Positions 46,141 through 57,995 of a stretch of DNA of 64,000 nt are shown here, in pieces (positions within the stretch are counted from its first letter, which is position 1; every line of letters begins with the position of its first letter). The translations under genes were made by a program, and so were the position numbers. The notes beneath the pieces are model-generated. The model ran no database searches. It was not told where the DNA came from and saw nothing but the letters and a program-made list of their open reading frames with translations. The DNA comes from Manis javanica (taxonomy: Eukaryota; Chordata; Mammalia; Pholidota; Manidae): assembly GCF_040802235.1 (NCBI RefSeq), contig NC_133161.1:107897001-107961000 (forward strand), written 5' to 3'.

Positions 46141-48825
46141 CACCAGTGTCTGTGAGGACACAGTCCTGCTGGGTCAGAACCTTCCTGTGACTTTGTCTCA
46201 CGCAGACTGCTTCTGTGAGGGCCGTCTTCCTATACAGTCTCCCATGCAGGATGTGCACACAGGAGTTCTGAGGGCAGCCTGGTGTCAGAACAGGGCAGGC
46301 TGTGGCCAGTGTGGAGGGGGGCATGGCTAGGCTGGGGTTGGCTCACCGCATGGTGGTGCATAGTTGGGGGACTTACCACTCTCTGGCAGAGACCCCTTCA
46401 GCACAGTGGAGCAGCCACAGCCCACTGGCTCCTCTGAGTCTTGTGCCTCCAGCCCTTCCTCTGGGCTGGGTATCCTTTTAGTCCGTGGGCCATGTGTGCA
46501 GGAGCAGGCTTCTTTCTGTCCTGTCTGTGACTCCACGTTCCATCACTTTAGGCTACTCTGTGCCCCTCGAGAGGTGCAGGACTCAAACACAAGGGGGGCC
46601 ACCACTCTCCCCAGAGCAGTCCTTCCCATCTTCTTTGCAGTCGGCTGCAGATCTCTCCTGCTCGGCTTTGGAAGTCTCCAGATGATAGACAGTTAGTCCT
46701 GGCCTCTTGACTTCAGGGGACATGCATGCAGACTCCCCTCCTGCTCCAGAAAGGACTGGGAAATGGTGTCATCCTCAAGCTTCTAGAGAGCTCTTCTGCA
46801 ACTCTGCTCTCTCAGGGCTCCTCCTAATGAGGGTGGCTACAAGTCTCAGATCAATTTCAGTCTCTGGAACATGAAGATATCCTGGATCACTCACATGGTA
46901 GCCATGGACCAGGCCAGACACAGCTCCTAGGGAGGTTACCAGGCACCAGCCTTCAGAATTCCAACCATTTTGTAACATAGAATTTTACAGCCAGATCATG
47001 AAGTTTCCTTGGTTATTCAAAGACTCAGTGTAGTAATTTATTTTTTATTGTAAGGGCCATTGTCTGCCAAGAGATGATGCTCATAAAACTTTTAAACTAT
47101 GATGGTTTTCAGTAAAACCAAGAAGTACTTCACTATAATAAAACATTAGACCATTATATGTAATAGAATGAGCTGCTCCCCAAGAGCCACACTGGTGGCA
47201 GGTGAGAACCCCAGACCATACGCTTGGAGCTAGTAAGCACTACAGGGCCCATAGCCCGCTCTGGCTAGCAGTGAGCTGAGTCAAATGGCTCCAGAGGCTG
47301 GCTCTCAGCTCCTTTCATTCCTGCATCATGTCCAGGCTCCAGTCCACGGAGGCCCCATAGTGCATGATGCCCCATTCAGAAACTCAAGTGGGACCACACC
47401 CACCGGCCTGAGGACAAGAGACTGAGAGGCCTGGGCTGTCTCTGCAAGGCCATTGCACCAACAAGGTGCTGACAGCGGGCACAGACAGCAAGGCTCGCTG
47501 GAAAACAGGCCCTTCCGTAAGTGGACCCCAAATTCATAGCACACCCATGTGCTGAAAACACCCATTTCCAAAGACCCACTTGGAAGAAGATGTCATGGGG
47601 ACTGGTGTCCATCCCCATTCTGTAACTCCTCTTGTCCCCACATCCGTCAGTCCCTGGCCATTGCTGTTGCCAGATGAAAGTCTGGTGCAGCTCACACCTA
47701 CTGAAGGCAGTGTTGACTGGGTGGGCTTGGGGCCAGCTAGAAACAGGGAGAGCTCCCCTGTGTGCTTCCCGTGGGCAGCAGACTCCACGCACTGAGAAGT
47801 GGCAGTCTGAGCAGAGCCACTGCCTTTACTCACATTTGTCATTGAAACTGAGGGGGTCTCCGACTGCCCTCCCCCTGCCACCACACCTGCTTGCAGGAGG
47901 GTCTGAGGGGTGTCTCCTGACTGCTCCACTGAGGAATTGACACAAGGAGAGCCACAGTGCCTGCAGGACCCATGGGGACAGTGGAGGTTGCAAAGTCCCC
48001 ACATCCAAGGACTCTGTGCCAAGGACACTGCAGAACAGTGGGGTCCCTCATGGAAGCTGCCCTCATGTCCACCATGTCCATCATCTCGGGCACCAGTGGG
48101 TCCATCTCACAAGGTCCTTGGGATTGGGATGTCTCCGCTGGACACAACATCCCTGTCCACTCTCATACACCCCCAAATATCCCCAGCCTGAAGACCCTGA
48201 TTCCAGGGGAAAGAGGCACCACCACCTCACAGGTGCCCACAGGGAGGCCCAGCTCAGAGGCACCTGCTCCAGGAAGACTCCCCAGCATTTTGTTGTGAAA
48301 ATGTTCAAACTACATCAATGAGAGAACTTCAGGCTGACATAGCCCCCCAGAGCCCACCAACACTACTACGCATGGCTCCTCTCCCCGTAAGCCCTTCCTT
48401 CTGATGCACCTCCAAGTGTTCACTGCAGTGTACTTTCTCCCGAACACCTTTGCATTCGTAGCACGAGTCTGGTATCTGTTTACAGGCTTTTATTTCATAC
48501 AAATAACAACGTACCACTTGGGGGCTTCTAATTCCTGTGTCAGCCAATGTCCTGATTTTTTCCGGAAAGTAACCACGAGCTGGGAGGATCCCTCCGGCTC
48601 CATGCCATACATACCAACGCTTGCAGCCCCCGCCCACCGCAGCCGACTTGGGCTTGTTTCAGAACATCCCCCAAATGGACTTGTCCAGCAGGCAGCCTTT
48701 TGTGTCTGGCTCTCTCCATGCGGATGCGGGTTTTCAGAAACACGGTGCTGTGCTATCGGTGGCTGAATGCAGCCCTGCATGCCGACTGACTGTGATTCCC
48801 CTGACCACGCAGCTTTGGCTAGTGG
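46141..48825. other. Unique intergenic DNA
   Basis: No recognised gene. Open frames on both strands between 47326 and 48926 overlap each other with no family signature and are probably chance. AT-rich DNA lies at about 46970-47170. Confidence 0.4.
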
Positions 48826-48829
48826 ACAC

Positions 48830-49130
48830 ACTCGCTAGTCCAAACTCAGTAAGTGGACACAGAGACAAAGAACAGCAGAGCAAGGCTTTAATGATGGTCT
48901 TGCAAGATCCGGTGTCTGGTGATTAGGCACACCTGAGGCTGTTGGTGCCAAGCAATTTATTCTCTAGTACTTGAGTCCTTCCCCTGGTTCCTCATCAACT
49001 GAGTACTACAGGGTTCACATTCTTTACCAGACGCCACCTAAGCTAATTATATCCACATTGGGCCTTCTCTTACATTTGTCTTAATTTCATTGATAGGTTT
49101 AAGAAACTCAAACAGGTACAGCCAGGTCCT
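48830..49130 (-). mobile_element. Probable solo or partial LTR
   Basis: On the minus strand the segment has GAGAATAAATTGC and CATTAAAGCCTTGCTCTGC followed by a TTGTCTCTGTGTCCAC U5-like end, a typical LTR R-U5 arrangement. Termini were not defined. Confidence 0.5.
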
Positions 49131-49224
49131 TACCAATTCCCCACCCCATCCCCACTCTCAGCCTGAGCAGCTTCCTGGCATATTTACCACCACATGGCCC
49201 TTTGTTAATACCTTACTGTTAAAA

Positions 49225-49575
49225 TGTTTAAACCTCCAGGTAGGAATAAATCGCACTTAGGTTTTATGCTTTTACTAACACGACTGAGTAAAGCAACCAT
49301 GGGCTCTCCAGTCACATATTTGTGTGACGGGTTTTGTTTTCTTTGGGTGAATGTCTAGGGGAGCAGTCACTGGGTCCCTGGAGGCAGTTGATGTCCTTTG
49401 CAAGAAGCTGCAGACCTTTTCCAGGGCGTGCACAGCAGTGAGCCCCCAGTGCCCCATCCCTGCCACCTTTTTGTCTCTGTATACGTGGGTGTTTTTGCTT
49501 TGTTCTCCTGACGCATGCCGACAAACCTGTTGTCCATTTTTCAGTCGGCCTGCTTGGTCCTTTTATTACTAAGAG
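49225..49575 (-). repeat. Old L1-like fragment
   Basis: GGTTTTGTTTTCTTTGGGTGAATGTCTAGG then AAGAAGCTGCAGACCTTTTCC parallels the antisense L1 3' region (in short words). Strongly diverged. Confidence 0.4.
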
Positions 49576-49598
49576 CAGGATTATGTACGTGGCCTGGG

Positions 49599-50222
49599 TG
49601 ATGCCGGAGTTCTTGTTCACGAAGCCAAAGAATGAGCATCACAAACACTCAAGGTAGGAGAACAAGGTACAGGCTTTTATTTAGAGATAAAGTGAGAGGA
49701 CAGAGCTCCTGGCTCACACCAGAAGGGGACCAGAGTCCGTAGTGGTGTGTTGTCCAGGGGGTTTTATAGGCATTTGAGGATTTGGGGGAATGTGAAAAAA
49801 AAAGGCTTAGGGGTGTTGACTTGTTAAGTGGTCCCTGAATATTTAGAACTAACTTAACGCAAGCAACTTCCTGTTCTGATGATTTCTCCCAGAGATACCA
49901 GTATCTTGGTTTGGGAGCATATTAAACAAGGCTGCCTGCCCAGCCCCCAAGGTGGGCTGGGGTATTGTTTGCTAAAGAGTAAGTTAAGAATTTCTAACTT
50001 CTTAACTTCTTGGGTATTAAAATGCAATCTTATCTTTAGGGTGGAATCCTTGCATTTTACTGTGTTGTTTATGGCTGGGCCTACATGCTAAATTAGTAAC
50101 CCAGTTTGCAAATCACCTCATCAGATCTGAAGGAGGAAAGACAGCACATAGGCCTGGGTCTTTTAGCATGTTAAAGTGAATCTTACACATGATTATAAAT
50201 GATTAGCATAATAAAAGCATAT
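49599..50222 (-). mobile_element. ERV LTR, family X paralogue
   Basis: On the minus strand this has a TATA (GCCTATAAAACC), an AATAAA (TCTAAATAAAAGCC) and a U5 ending ..CCGGCATCA. Its U3 matches the two pieces of LTR X at about 50885-51084 and 58478-58741. In this copy the two pieces are contiguous (about 50100-50165), which shows what the sequence looked like before the Y insertion at 51084. Its 5' end is cut by the next LTR. Confidence 0.8.
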
Positions 50223-50587
50223 TGTTGTGCCCAAAGTCGCGAATCCCAAGGAGACCACCAAGGAGGCAACACGGATGCAAAAGCAAAAGAGCCTTTATTC
50301 GAGCTAGCCCGAGCTCAATCTCACACCCATGCCAACACAGTGGCCAGGTGCCAGAGAAAGAGAGCGCGTTTTCCCCAGAACAAAGGTTTTATGGGTTTCC
50401 AGGGCGGTTTGGGGGGGTGATGGCCGTGGCTCTGGCTGAATGGCTGGGCCTGGGGGTAATTGGGGGGGTGATGAGTCGTGGCTTTGGTCAGTTTGCAGGG
50501 TCTAGGGGTGGTGGGTGTACTTCTTGCTGACTGGAGAGAGACTAAACTCCGATTGGCTGAAATAGGATCTGGGAGTTTGCCCTTTCA
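50223..50587 (-). mobile_element. Gamma-type ERV 3' LTR (family Z)
   Basis: On the minus strand it runs TGAAAGG...CACAACA with a TATA-like CCATAAAACC and GAATAAAGGC. It is preceded on that strand by the purine tract AGAGAAAGGGGGGAA at about 50588-50602, so it is a 3' LTR with retroviral internal sequence to the right. Confidence 0.8.
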
Positions 50588-50885
50588 TTCCCCCCTTTCT
50601 CTGGATCCTAAGGGACCCAATCATGAGTCTAATAAGATTTTGCAGTTGTAAGGAGATAAAGGCTGATACTGTTGTCTTGGCACTATTAGCTTGACTGTAT
50701 TAACTCTATCTTTAATAAGTTATCAGGTAAGCAGGAGTTAACAAGATTACTAGGGGCTTGTATTGAGCAAGGAGGACTATCAGTTGGACAGCCCCCATGC
50801 GGTCTCCGACAATCTGGACCCGCCTGTTGATGATACAGGGCCTAAGGGTTAGTAAAAGGAGTAGGATGGCAAGGGGTCCTTGATT
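50588..50885 (-). pseudogene. ERV-Z env TM C-terminus
   Basis: On the minus strand a hydrophobic membrane anchor and the start of a cytoplasmic tail can be read (LAILLLLLTLRPCI then INRRVQIVGD), as in gammaretroviral TM proteins. Stops follow. The sequence then passes abruptly into LTR X, implying deletion or recombination. Confidence 0.65.
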
Positions 50886-51084
50886 AAAGATAATCTCCTG
50901 CCTTGATTTCTCTCTGGGACACTGGCGCCTTGGTCCGGGTGCACATTAAAAGACTGCGTGCCCAGCCTCTAAGGCGGGCTGAGATATTGTATATTTGCTA
51001 AAGAATCCTGCCTTTTACTATGCCATCTACAGCTGAGTCTGCATGCTAAGTCAGTTGCACAGCTTGCAAAATTACTTGGATCAG
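50886..51084 (-). mobile_element. LTR X fragment, outer piece
   Basis: It matches the family X LTR at 49900-50120. It ends at AAATTACTTGGATCAG (51069-51084), the left target-site duplication of Y. The continuation of this LTR is found inverted at 58478-58741. Confidence 0.75.
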
Positions 51085-51163
51085 GGAGGAACAACCTAAG
51101 ACAGGCACAGTCTCAGGGGGGCCATCAGGTGAGAAATTGGGGATCAACAGAGGTGAGGCTCAG
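51085..51163 (+). mobile_element. Y retroposon, 5' piece
   Basis: It matches the minus-strand body of the Y copy at 36303-37439 (CCTAAGACAGGCACAG, GGGGGGCCATCAGGTGAG, GGGGATCAACAGAGGTGAGG). It stops at CTCAG, where the ERV-F LTR begins. The rest of Y is at 58742-59295 in the opposite orientation. Confidence 0.85.
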
Positions 51164-51412
51164 TGAAAGGCCCCCACCAGTAAGATGGCAAACTTCCGGC
51201 TTCTCTTCGTGGTCCTCAGTTCCCGCCGGCGCCACCTGAAACCCAATCACCTCTCGCCCCCCTCCCAATCCCAGCACCTAGCCAACAGCCTCCAGCCCCG
51301 TCGAAGTGACACCTCAATCAATTCATTCCCCTTCCTATATAACCCAGCACCTTTCCCTAATAAAGCGGAATTCTCCGGTGAATTGCTGCTGTGTGTCTCT
51401 CCTTTCCTTTCA
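51164..51412 (+). repeat. ERV-F 1 5' LTR
   Basis: TGAAAG...CTTTCA, 249 bp, with a TATA (CCTATATAACCC near 51335), AATAAA at 51359-51364 and a short U5. It differs from the 3' LTR by roughly 18 positions by eye. Confidence 0.92.
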
Positions 51413-51413
51413 T

Positions 51414-51431
51414 TGGTGCCGAAACCCGGGA
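51414..51431 (+). other. Primer-binding site, tRNA-Phe
   Basis: TGGTGCCGAAACCCGGGA directly follows the 5' LTR and is complementary to the 3' end of mammalian tRNA-Phe over 18 bases, as used by the ERV-F group. Confidence 0.9.
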
Positions 51432-51560
51432 GACGGGACACCCCAACTGGGCCCCGTCTTCCCCCAGACATCAGCAGCAGCTTGCCCTCGTCCTCTTTTT
51501 CCAGCGCTGGCTCATCACACTCACCACTCCTCTCTGGCCTTTAGGTAAGTTTTACCCCCA

Positions 51561-52046
51561 GAGTGGGCCACTCTTCCCCGACCGAGCTATCGCAGTGCCA
51601 TTGACCATGATCATCTGGCAAGGCCCTGACGCTCGGGAATGAGGAGGGAACTCTCCCCACCTCAGGCCTTCATGGCTGCGGTGGACCCACAGGCCCCTCC
51701 TCCAACAGCCATAAATCCCCGCCTCAGGCCTTCACGGCTGCGGTGGACCATCAGGCCCCTCCTCCAGCAGTCATAAACACACTCACTGTACCTTCCATCA
51801 GTGCCGAAACTTTTTAAGCAAAATTTCCCCGGGGTGGGCCACTTTTCCCTGAGCTATCGCAGTGCCATTGACCGTGATCGTCCGGCAAGGCCCTGACGCT
51901 CAAGGACGAGGAGGGAACTCTCCCCGCCTCAGGCCTTCATGGCTGCGACGGAACCTCAGGCCCTTCCTCCAGCAGCCATAAATCCCCGCCTCAGGCCTTC
52001 ACAGCTGCGACAGACTCTCAGGCACCCCCTCCATCAGCCATAAACG
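51561..52046 (+). repeat. Tandem duplication of the ERV-F 1 leader
   Basis: Two diverged copies of a block of about 217 bases (51561-51778 and 51832-52046, period about 271) share GAGCTATCGCAGTGCCATTGACC and GGCAAGGCCCTGACGCT words. Within each, a 60-bp sub-unit (CGCCTCAGGCCTTCA.GGCTGCG) is itself repeated. A partial copy of the primer site (GTGCCGAAAC at 51801-51810) sits at the junction. Confidence 0.85.
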
Positions 52047-52347
52047 AGGTGACTCCTTTGCGGATGAGAATGCTCCCTTCCCCCCCCTCCTCCTTCTGTT
52101 CCATCTGCCGAAATCTGTTCTGTCTGCTGAAAACTCCCAGTGCTAGGTACCTCGTGACTCCGGCAAACTGCCTTCTTAGGGAAGTCTGGGTGATGACCCA
52201 CACTTCCTAAGAAATTCTGACTCGTGTACGAGTTTCCGCAGACCACCAAGGATCATCGGGGACGCCCCTTGTCTCCTTGCGGTCTGCTTCCAGTCCGAGG
52301 ATCTCCGTTCCTCTTCCCCTGTTTGTCTCCTTCGCTGTCCTTTAGCC

Positions 52348-54231
52348 ATGGGAGCCTCCTCATCCCTCCCTGAAAGTTCACCTCTTGAATGCCTGCTTAA
52401 GCATCTGGCTACCCTCTCCCTGATGCCTGATATAAAAACAAAATTTCTCCATAAATATTGCTCCCAAGATTGGCTGACATACCCCCTAGAAAATAACAAC
52501 CAATGGCCCGCAGGGGGAACTCTTGATCCTAACATCACTCGCAATCTCTTTAACTACTGCCAGCCCCTGAAAAAATGGAAGGAGATTCCCTATATCTAAG
52601 CTTTCTGCCTCCTCCTCCCCCTGCCCCCACCAAGTTCTCCTAGCCTGCAAGCTGTCTCCCTCCCCTCCACACACTCCCAGTTCCCTCTTCACTCCGCCAT
52701 ACAGACTTCCCCTTTCGGCCCCTCCCCCTCCTACAACCTCCCCACCCTCCAGCACCACCGCAGCCTCTTTCCCCGTGGCGGAAACCTCCAGTCCTCTCCC
52801 TTCCCCTTCTTCTCCTAAAACAGCCCCTCCCTCTTCCTCTACCGCCACCACCGCTGACTCTTTCCCCACGGAAGCCTCCCATCCTCGCCCTTCCCCTTCT
52901 TCTCCTACAACAGCCCCTCCCCCTTCGTCTACCGCCGCCGCCGCCTCTTTCCCCGCAGAAGCCTCCTGTCCTCTCCCTTCCCCGTCTTCCCCTCCCTCCA
53001 CCACCATCTCCTCCCCCACCTCCCCCACATCCCCCTCCGTCCCCCTCACCTCCCCCCCTCCCGCAGATCGAGCCTGAGCCTTTCAGTCCCCCTCTAACTA
53101 AGTTCCAGGAGCCTCATCCGTCTTTGCCCCCTCACATTCGGTCCCGAGGGCCTCCCAAAATTATCGCGGCTTTGCCTCCATCAACTGTTTCCCCCGCACA
53201 GACTGAGCCAGACCCTTCAGTCCCCCTCAGACCCAGTCCTGAGGGCCTCCCAAAATTATCGCCCCCCTCCGGGAAGTAGCAGTATCCGAAGGCATCGGGC
53301 ACGTTCACGTCCCTTCCTCCTTAGGAGATTTAGTCCAGCTAGAGAAACACCTAGGTTCCAATTTCACTGATCCCACGACATACATCAGGGAGTTTCAACG
53401 GACCCTCCAGTCTTACAGCCTCACGCATCATGACATTTTCATGCTCCTGGCCAATACTCTCCTCCCTGAAGAGCGTAGACGAGTTTGGGACTTCGCCCAA
53501 ACGCACGCTATCGAAACCCACAGGAATGACCCCACCTATGCCCCTGGCCCCACTGCTGTCCCCGAACAAGACCCACACTGGGATTATAACACCCCCGTGG
53601 GTCTCCACTCTCAAGATATTTTTGCATCCTCCTTAATAGCAGGTCTGAAAAAGGCAGATCGTAAAGTAGTCAATTTCAAAAGCTCCAAGACATAATTCAA
53701 AAGAGAGATGAAACCCCCTCCGAGTTCTTAGACAGACTCACTCAAGCCCTATTACAGTATACCAGCCTGGACCCAGAAACACCTGAAGGAAGACATGTCC
53801 TTATGACATACTTCCTAGCTCAAAGCTACCCCGACATTAAAGCTAAACTCAAAAAGTTAGAACAGGGCCCCGCTACCCCACAGACTGAGATCCTAACAGT
53901 GGCCTTTAAAGTCTTCCATAACCGGGAGGAGGAGAAAGAACGCCGTAAACAAAAGGCTGATCAGGCCAATTTCCAAATGTTGGCCCAGCTGATAAAACCA
54001 CAACCTGGGCGCCCCTCTACAAACAAGCCGCCCCCAAGAGCTTGTTTCAAGTGTGGAAAAGAGGGATATTGGTCAAGGGCATGCCACTCCCCCAGATCTC
54101 CTACCACCCCATGCCCCAGATGCCACAAAAAAGGCCACCGGGGGTCTGATTGCCCAACCACCCGAAGGGGAGGCTGGACGAACAACCCCCATCCTAAGCC
54201 CGCCTTAGTGAGGCTGGCAGAAGAAGATTGA
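52348..54231 (+). pseudogene. ERV-F 1 gag, broken
   Basis: The start MGASSS is a classic gag N-myristoylation signal, and the matrix frame 52348-52599 ends in a stop. A Ser/Pro/Ala/Thr-rich linker follows at about 52640-53077. Capsid is readable at about 53280-53950 in several frames, including 53441-53695 and 53803-54231. Nucleocapsid at about 54045-54170 has two CCHC knuckles. The first has Tyr in place of the His (CFKCGKEGYWSRAC) and the second is complete (CPRCHKKGHRGSDC). Confidence 0.88.
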
Positions 54232-54279
54232 CGGGGCCCGGGAGCTTCTCGCCCGACCATTTCCATCACCAACCAGGAG

Positions 54280-55918
54280 CCCAAAGTTACTTTAACAGTA
54301 GACAGTCCCCCATCTCCTTCCTCCTAGGTACAGGAGACACCTTCTCAGTCTTGTGAGAATACCGGGGACCTACCATGCCAGCCATTACTCCTATAGTCAG
54401 GGTAGGAGGTAAACAGATTTTCCCATTAACCCCCCCCCCTTTAATGCACAATCCTAGACAATCCCATACCTTTCTCCCACTCCTTCCTAGTTATGCCCCA
54501 GTGTCCCATCCCTTTACTAGGACGAGACATCCTTTCCCTCCTCCACATTTCCATAACTATATCCACTCCCACAGCCCCCAGTACTCCCTTTCTGATGGCC
54601 CTCATAGCCGACAACCCCCTCTATACCCAATGAAAGCTCTGGTTCCGCCCTCTTACACCCTGTAAATCCCAAAGTTTGGGACATTACAAGCCCCTCCGTG
54701 GCCCTATGTCCCCCTGCCTCTATCAAATTACATGACCCCTCTCAGTACATCTGTCAGGTCCAAATACACCCAACCACTTCAGCCCTCATAGGCCTCCAAC
54801 CCATCATTCAAGATCTCTTAAATAAAAATTACCTCAGACCCACTCACTCCCCAATTAATACCCCCATATTAGCTGTTAAAAAAACCAACGAACCTTTCCG
54901 CCATGTCCAAGAGCTTCGCATCATCAACATACCGTTGTCCCTATCCATCCCTTAGTTCCAAATCCATACAGCCTTTTATCGCAGATCCCTGCCTTGGCAT
55001 CCCACGACTCAGTCCTAGATCTCAAGGACACATTTTTTTCTATCCCTCTAGACCCCTCCTCCCAAGATTTTTTCGCCTTCACCTGGACGGACCCATGCAC
55101 CAGACATTCTGAACAACTCACTTGGACAGTTTTGCCACAAAGCTTCCGAGATAGTCCCCATATTTTTAGACAGGTCCTAGCTCAGGACCTCAAACAGTTT
55201 CATCATGATCACTCCAAGACCACCTTATTACAAAACATGGACAATCTTCTACTCTGCGGTCCCTCATGGGAACGGTCTCAACTTGACACTGCCTCCCTAC
55301 TTAACCTTCTAGCTTCCAGAGGTTACCAGGTATCCCCCATCAAAGCTCAAATCTCTTCCCCTCCTGTCACTTACCTCAGATTCCTTCTATGTCAACAAAG
55401 AAAGTCCATTACCTTAGACAGACAACGGCTCTTCTCTGACCTGCCCGTTCCCAAAACCAACACAGAAATCCTTTCCTTTCTAGGCCAGGCTGAGTATTTT
55501 AGAGCATGGATCCCTAAATTCTCCCTGTTGGCAAGACCCCTATACGACCTCAGCAAGAGCCCCCTTAAAGAACCATTATCCTCCTCACCCCGACACTCCT
55601 TCATTAAGCTCCGTCAAGCCCTTGTAGAAGCCCCAGCTCTCCATCTCCCTGATTTGTCGAAGCCCTTCTCATTATACATTCATGAGAGATCCAGTCATGC
55701 TCTAAGAGTCCTAAGGCAATATTATGGCCCATCCTTTGCCACAGTAGCTTATCTCTCCAAGCAATTAGACCCCACAGTTCTGGGAGGGGCTCCCTGCCTA
55801 CAAGCATTAGCCGCTAGACAGCTCTTGCAGAAGGCAGCTCATAAACTGACATTCAGGGCGCCCCTTACCATTCTGTCCCCACATCACCTAAAAGATCTCT
55901 TAACCTACAAAAGTTTAT
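54280..55918 (+). pseudogene. ERV-F 1 protease and reverse transcriptase, truncated pol
   Basis: Protease at about 54290-54360 shows LLGTGDTF where the family has the DTG active site, so the catalytic Asp is lost, and a stop follows soon after. RT is readable from about 54690, with the open frame 54994-55920 including LDLKDTFFS, a TWTVLPQ motif and NMDNLLLC at the YxDD position; the second catalytic Asp is Asn. The frame ends soon after an early RNase H-like region. Integrase is missing altogether, and env starts 88 bases later. Confidence 0.88.
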
Positions 55919-56005
55919 AGACTCTCCATCCCTCCAGACCCCTGACCTTACTGTCCTCTTTCCTCCAAAATCCCATTCACCCCCTTTGCCATCCATACCC
56001 AAATC

Positions 56006-57690
56006 ATGACTTTTTCCTCCTTTACTGCTCTCTTGCTTTTTTCCTCATTCCTATTGTCTCCCCACCACCCAGGCCTCCTTTGTATAGCGATTCAAAGTCA
56101 GACAGACTTACACACAGCATCAAACAAAAGTTACTGCCCTCATTGCCACACCAGACTGCCCTCTGAAAAGCTGCTCTGAGCCTTTATACCTCCACTTTCC
56201 TCCCTCCACTGAAGTGTTCACTAGCAGCTACCCTTATTCTCCCTACCTCTGCTTCCTCTATGACCAAAAACAAACCTATTGCAGGCGATAGCCAGACACC
56301 TACAGGAGATGTCCGTACTGGTCTTGCGCCATTCACTACATAAGTAACTTCCAGTACCCACAGTATTACTCCTCCAACCGATTCATGAAATATCCCAACG
56401 GCTCATTCTCCTTATCAATCCCAGATCCCCGGAACTCTCGATGGGCTGCCAGAGTCACAGCCTCAGTTTACTATGGGAGATCCTCGACCCCCCACGGTAC
56501 CCTTCATATCTCTTGAAAGTATGTTCCTTCTCATTCCCAGATCTCTCAAGTTGCATCAGATAGCAGACATTCCGAAAAAGTCATTATCCAAACTCTTGAC
56601 AGCGCCTCTTCATCTTCTTATCCCCGCCCCTCTTCCCATTTCTCCTACTCTTCGTTACAGCTCATTCAGGAAACCACCATCTTTCTCTACCACACCCTTA
56701 ACACCGACAATTGTTTCTTGTGTGCATCACTACAGCGCCCACTGCTGGCCGCCGTGCCCCTTAATATTTCCAACTACTCCTTCCATGCAGAAAGACAACC
56801 CCTCTGCCCCCTGGCAGACATACCCCTATGGGAACCAGAATACGCAGATAATCTCACCATCCACCACTGTGTAGGCCCAACTCCACCCCCCTCCAGCGCA
56901 CTTCACTGCCTCTGTATCTACACCCCTACCTCCGGCTCTAAGACTTTTACGCAACCGGAACACTTCTTTTGGTGTAATGGCAGTCTGAAACTCAACTCCG
57001 ATACACCCTGCATTCTCATCACCCTAATCCCACAGTTTACACTTTACAGCATGGCAGAATTTCTTGAGCTCCAACCTCCCTTGCCCTCGCGCACAAAAAG
57101 AGCTGCTTTCCTTCCCATCATGGTCAGTAGCTCTTTGATCACCTCAGCCATTGGGGCAGGGTTTTCGGGAGAAGCCTTGGGTCACTCTTTATAGGCAGTT
57201 AGAGATCTCAACGCCAAACTTGAGGGAGCCCTGACATCCACTGCCGATTCCCTGGCCTCTCTCCAAAGACAGGACACTTCGCTAGCTAAGGTCACCCTTC
57301 AAAACCGGCGGGCCCTAGATCTGCATACAGCCGAGAAGGGCGGCGCCTGCGTCTTCCTCTGGGAAGAGTGCTGCTATTACATCAACGAATCCGGCATTGT
57401 AGAAACTGACATTACCAAACTCACCAACCTTGCCTCCAGCCTCCACTCTGCTTCCAATTCCAACCCATTCTCTTCAATACTAACAAACACCCTCCTCACC
57501 TGGCTCTAGCCCATTGCAGGCCCCATAATAATCATTCTTCTCGCCTGTCTCTTCTTACCCTGTATAATAAAGTTCATCAAATTCCAAGTCAGAAAAATCT
57601 CTAATCAAGCTTTCAACCAGTTTTTACTCAGGAACTACCAGCTTCTGGCCACAGAAGATCCCTCACCCTCACGTGACCTCCTCACCACAT
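56006..57690 (+). pseudogene. ERV-F 1 env, broken
   Basis: It starts MTFSSFTALLLFSSFLL, a signal-peptide-like N-terminus. Frames are interrupted; the longest are 56473-56874 (a shadow frame in part) and 56718-57194. SU has a CFLC (CxxC) motif near 56711. A basic cleavage site RTKR (about 57091-57102) precedes a hydrophobic fusion-peptide-like stretch, and a TAG follows at 57192. TM has LQNRRALDL and CX6CC (CVFLWEECC) near 57300-57375 and a membrane anchor with a second stop at 57508. Most of this gene lies in the tract identical to the second provirus. Confidence 0.88.
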
Positions 57691-57995
57691 GCTGAGATGG
57701 ACGCCTATCTCCACTGGAAACTGTTCCTTGAAACAATGGCCGCAGACGCCTGGCTCCTGACACCCATATCCTCTTAGCACCATTAGAATCAACAGGTCCT
57801 CGACCTATAGTTACAAAGAACCTTCATTGATTTCCAACCTGAAGAAGTCCACATCTACTCATCCTTACTGTGGGGAATCCTATCAACCCTTTCCTCCCAA
57901 TCCTCAAACCATCACTCCCTTCTACGCCCCTGTTAGGCAAGAAGCAGTCAGAGAGAAAGCAACGTCCACAAACCCATAGAGGAGAAAGGGGGGAA

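Noticed and set aside
52486-53049. A 187-codon minus-strand frame rich in Gly and Glu
   Set aside because: It is the antisense shadow of the Pro/Ser-rich gag linker of ERV-F 1.
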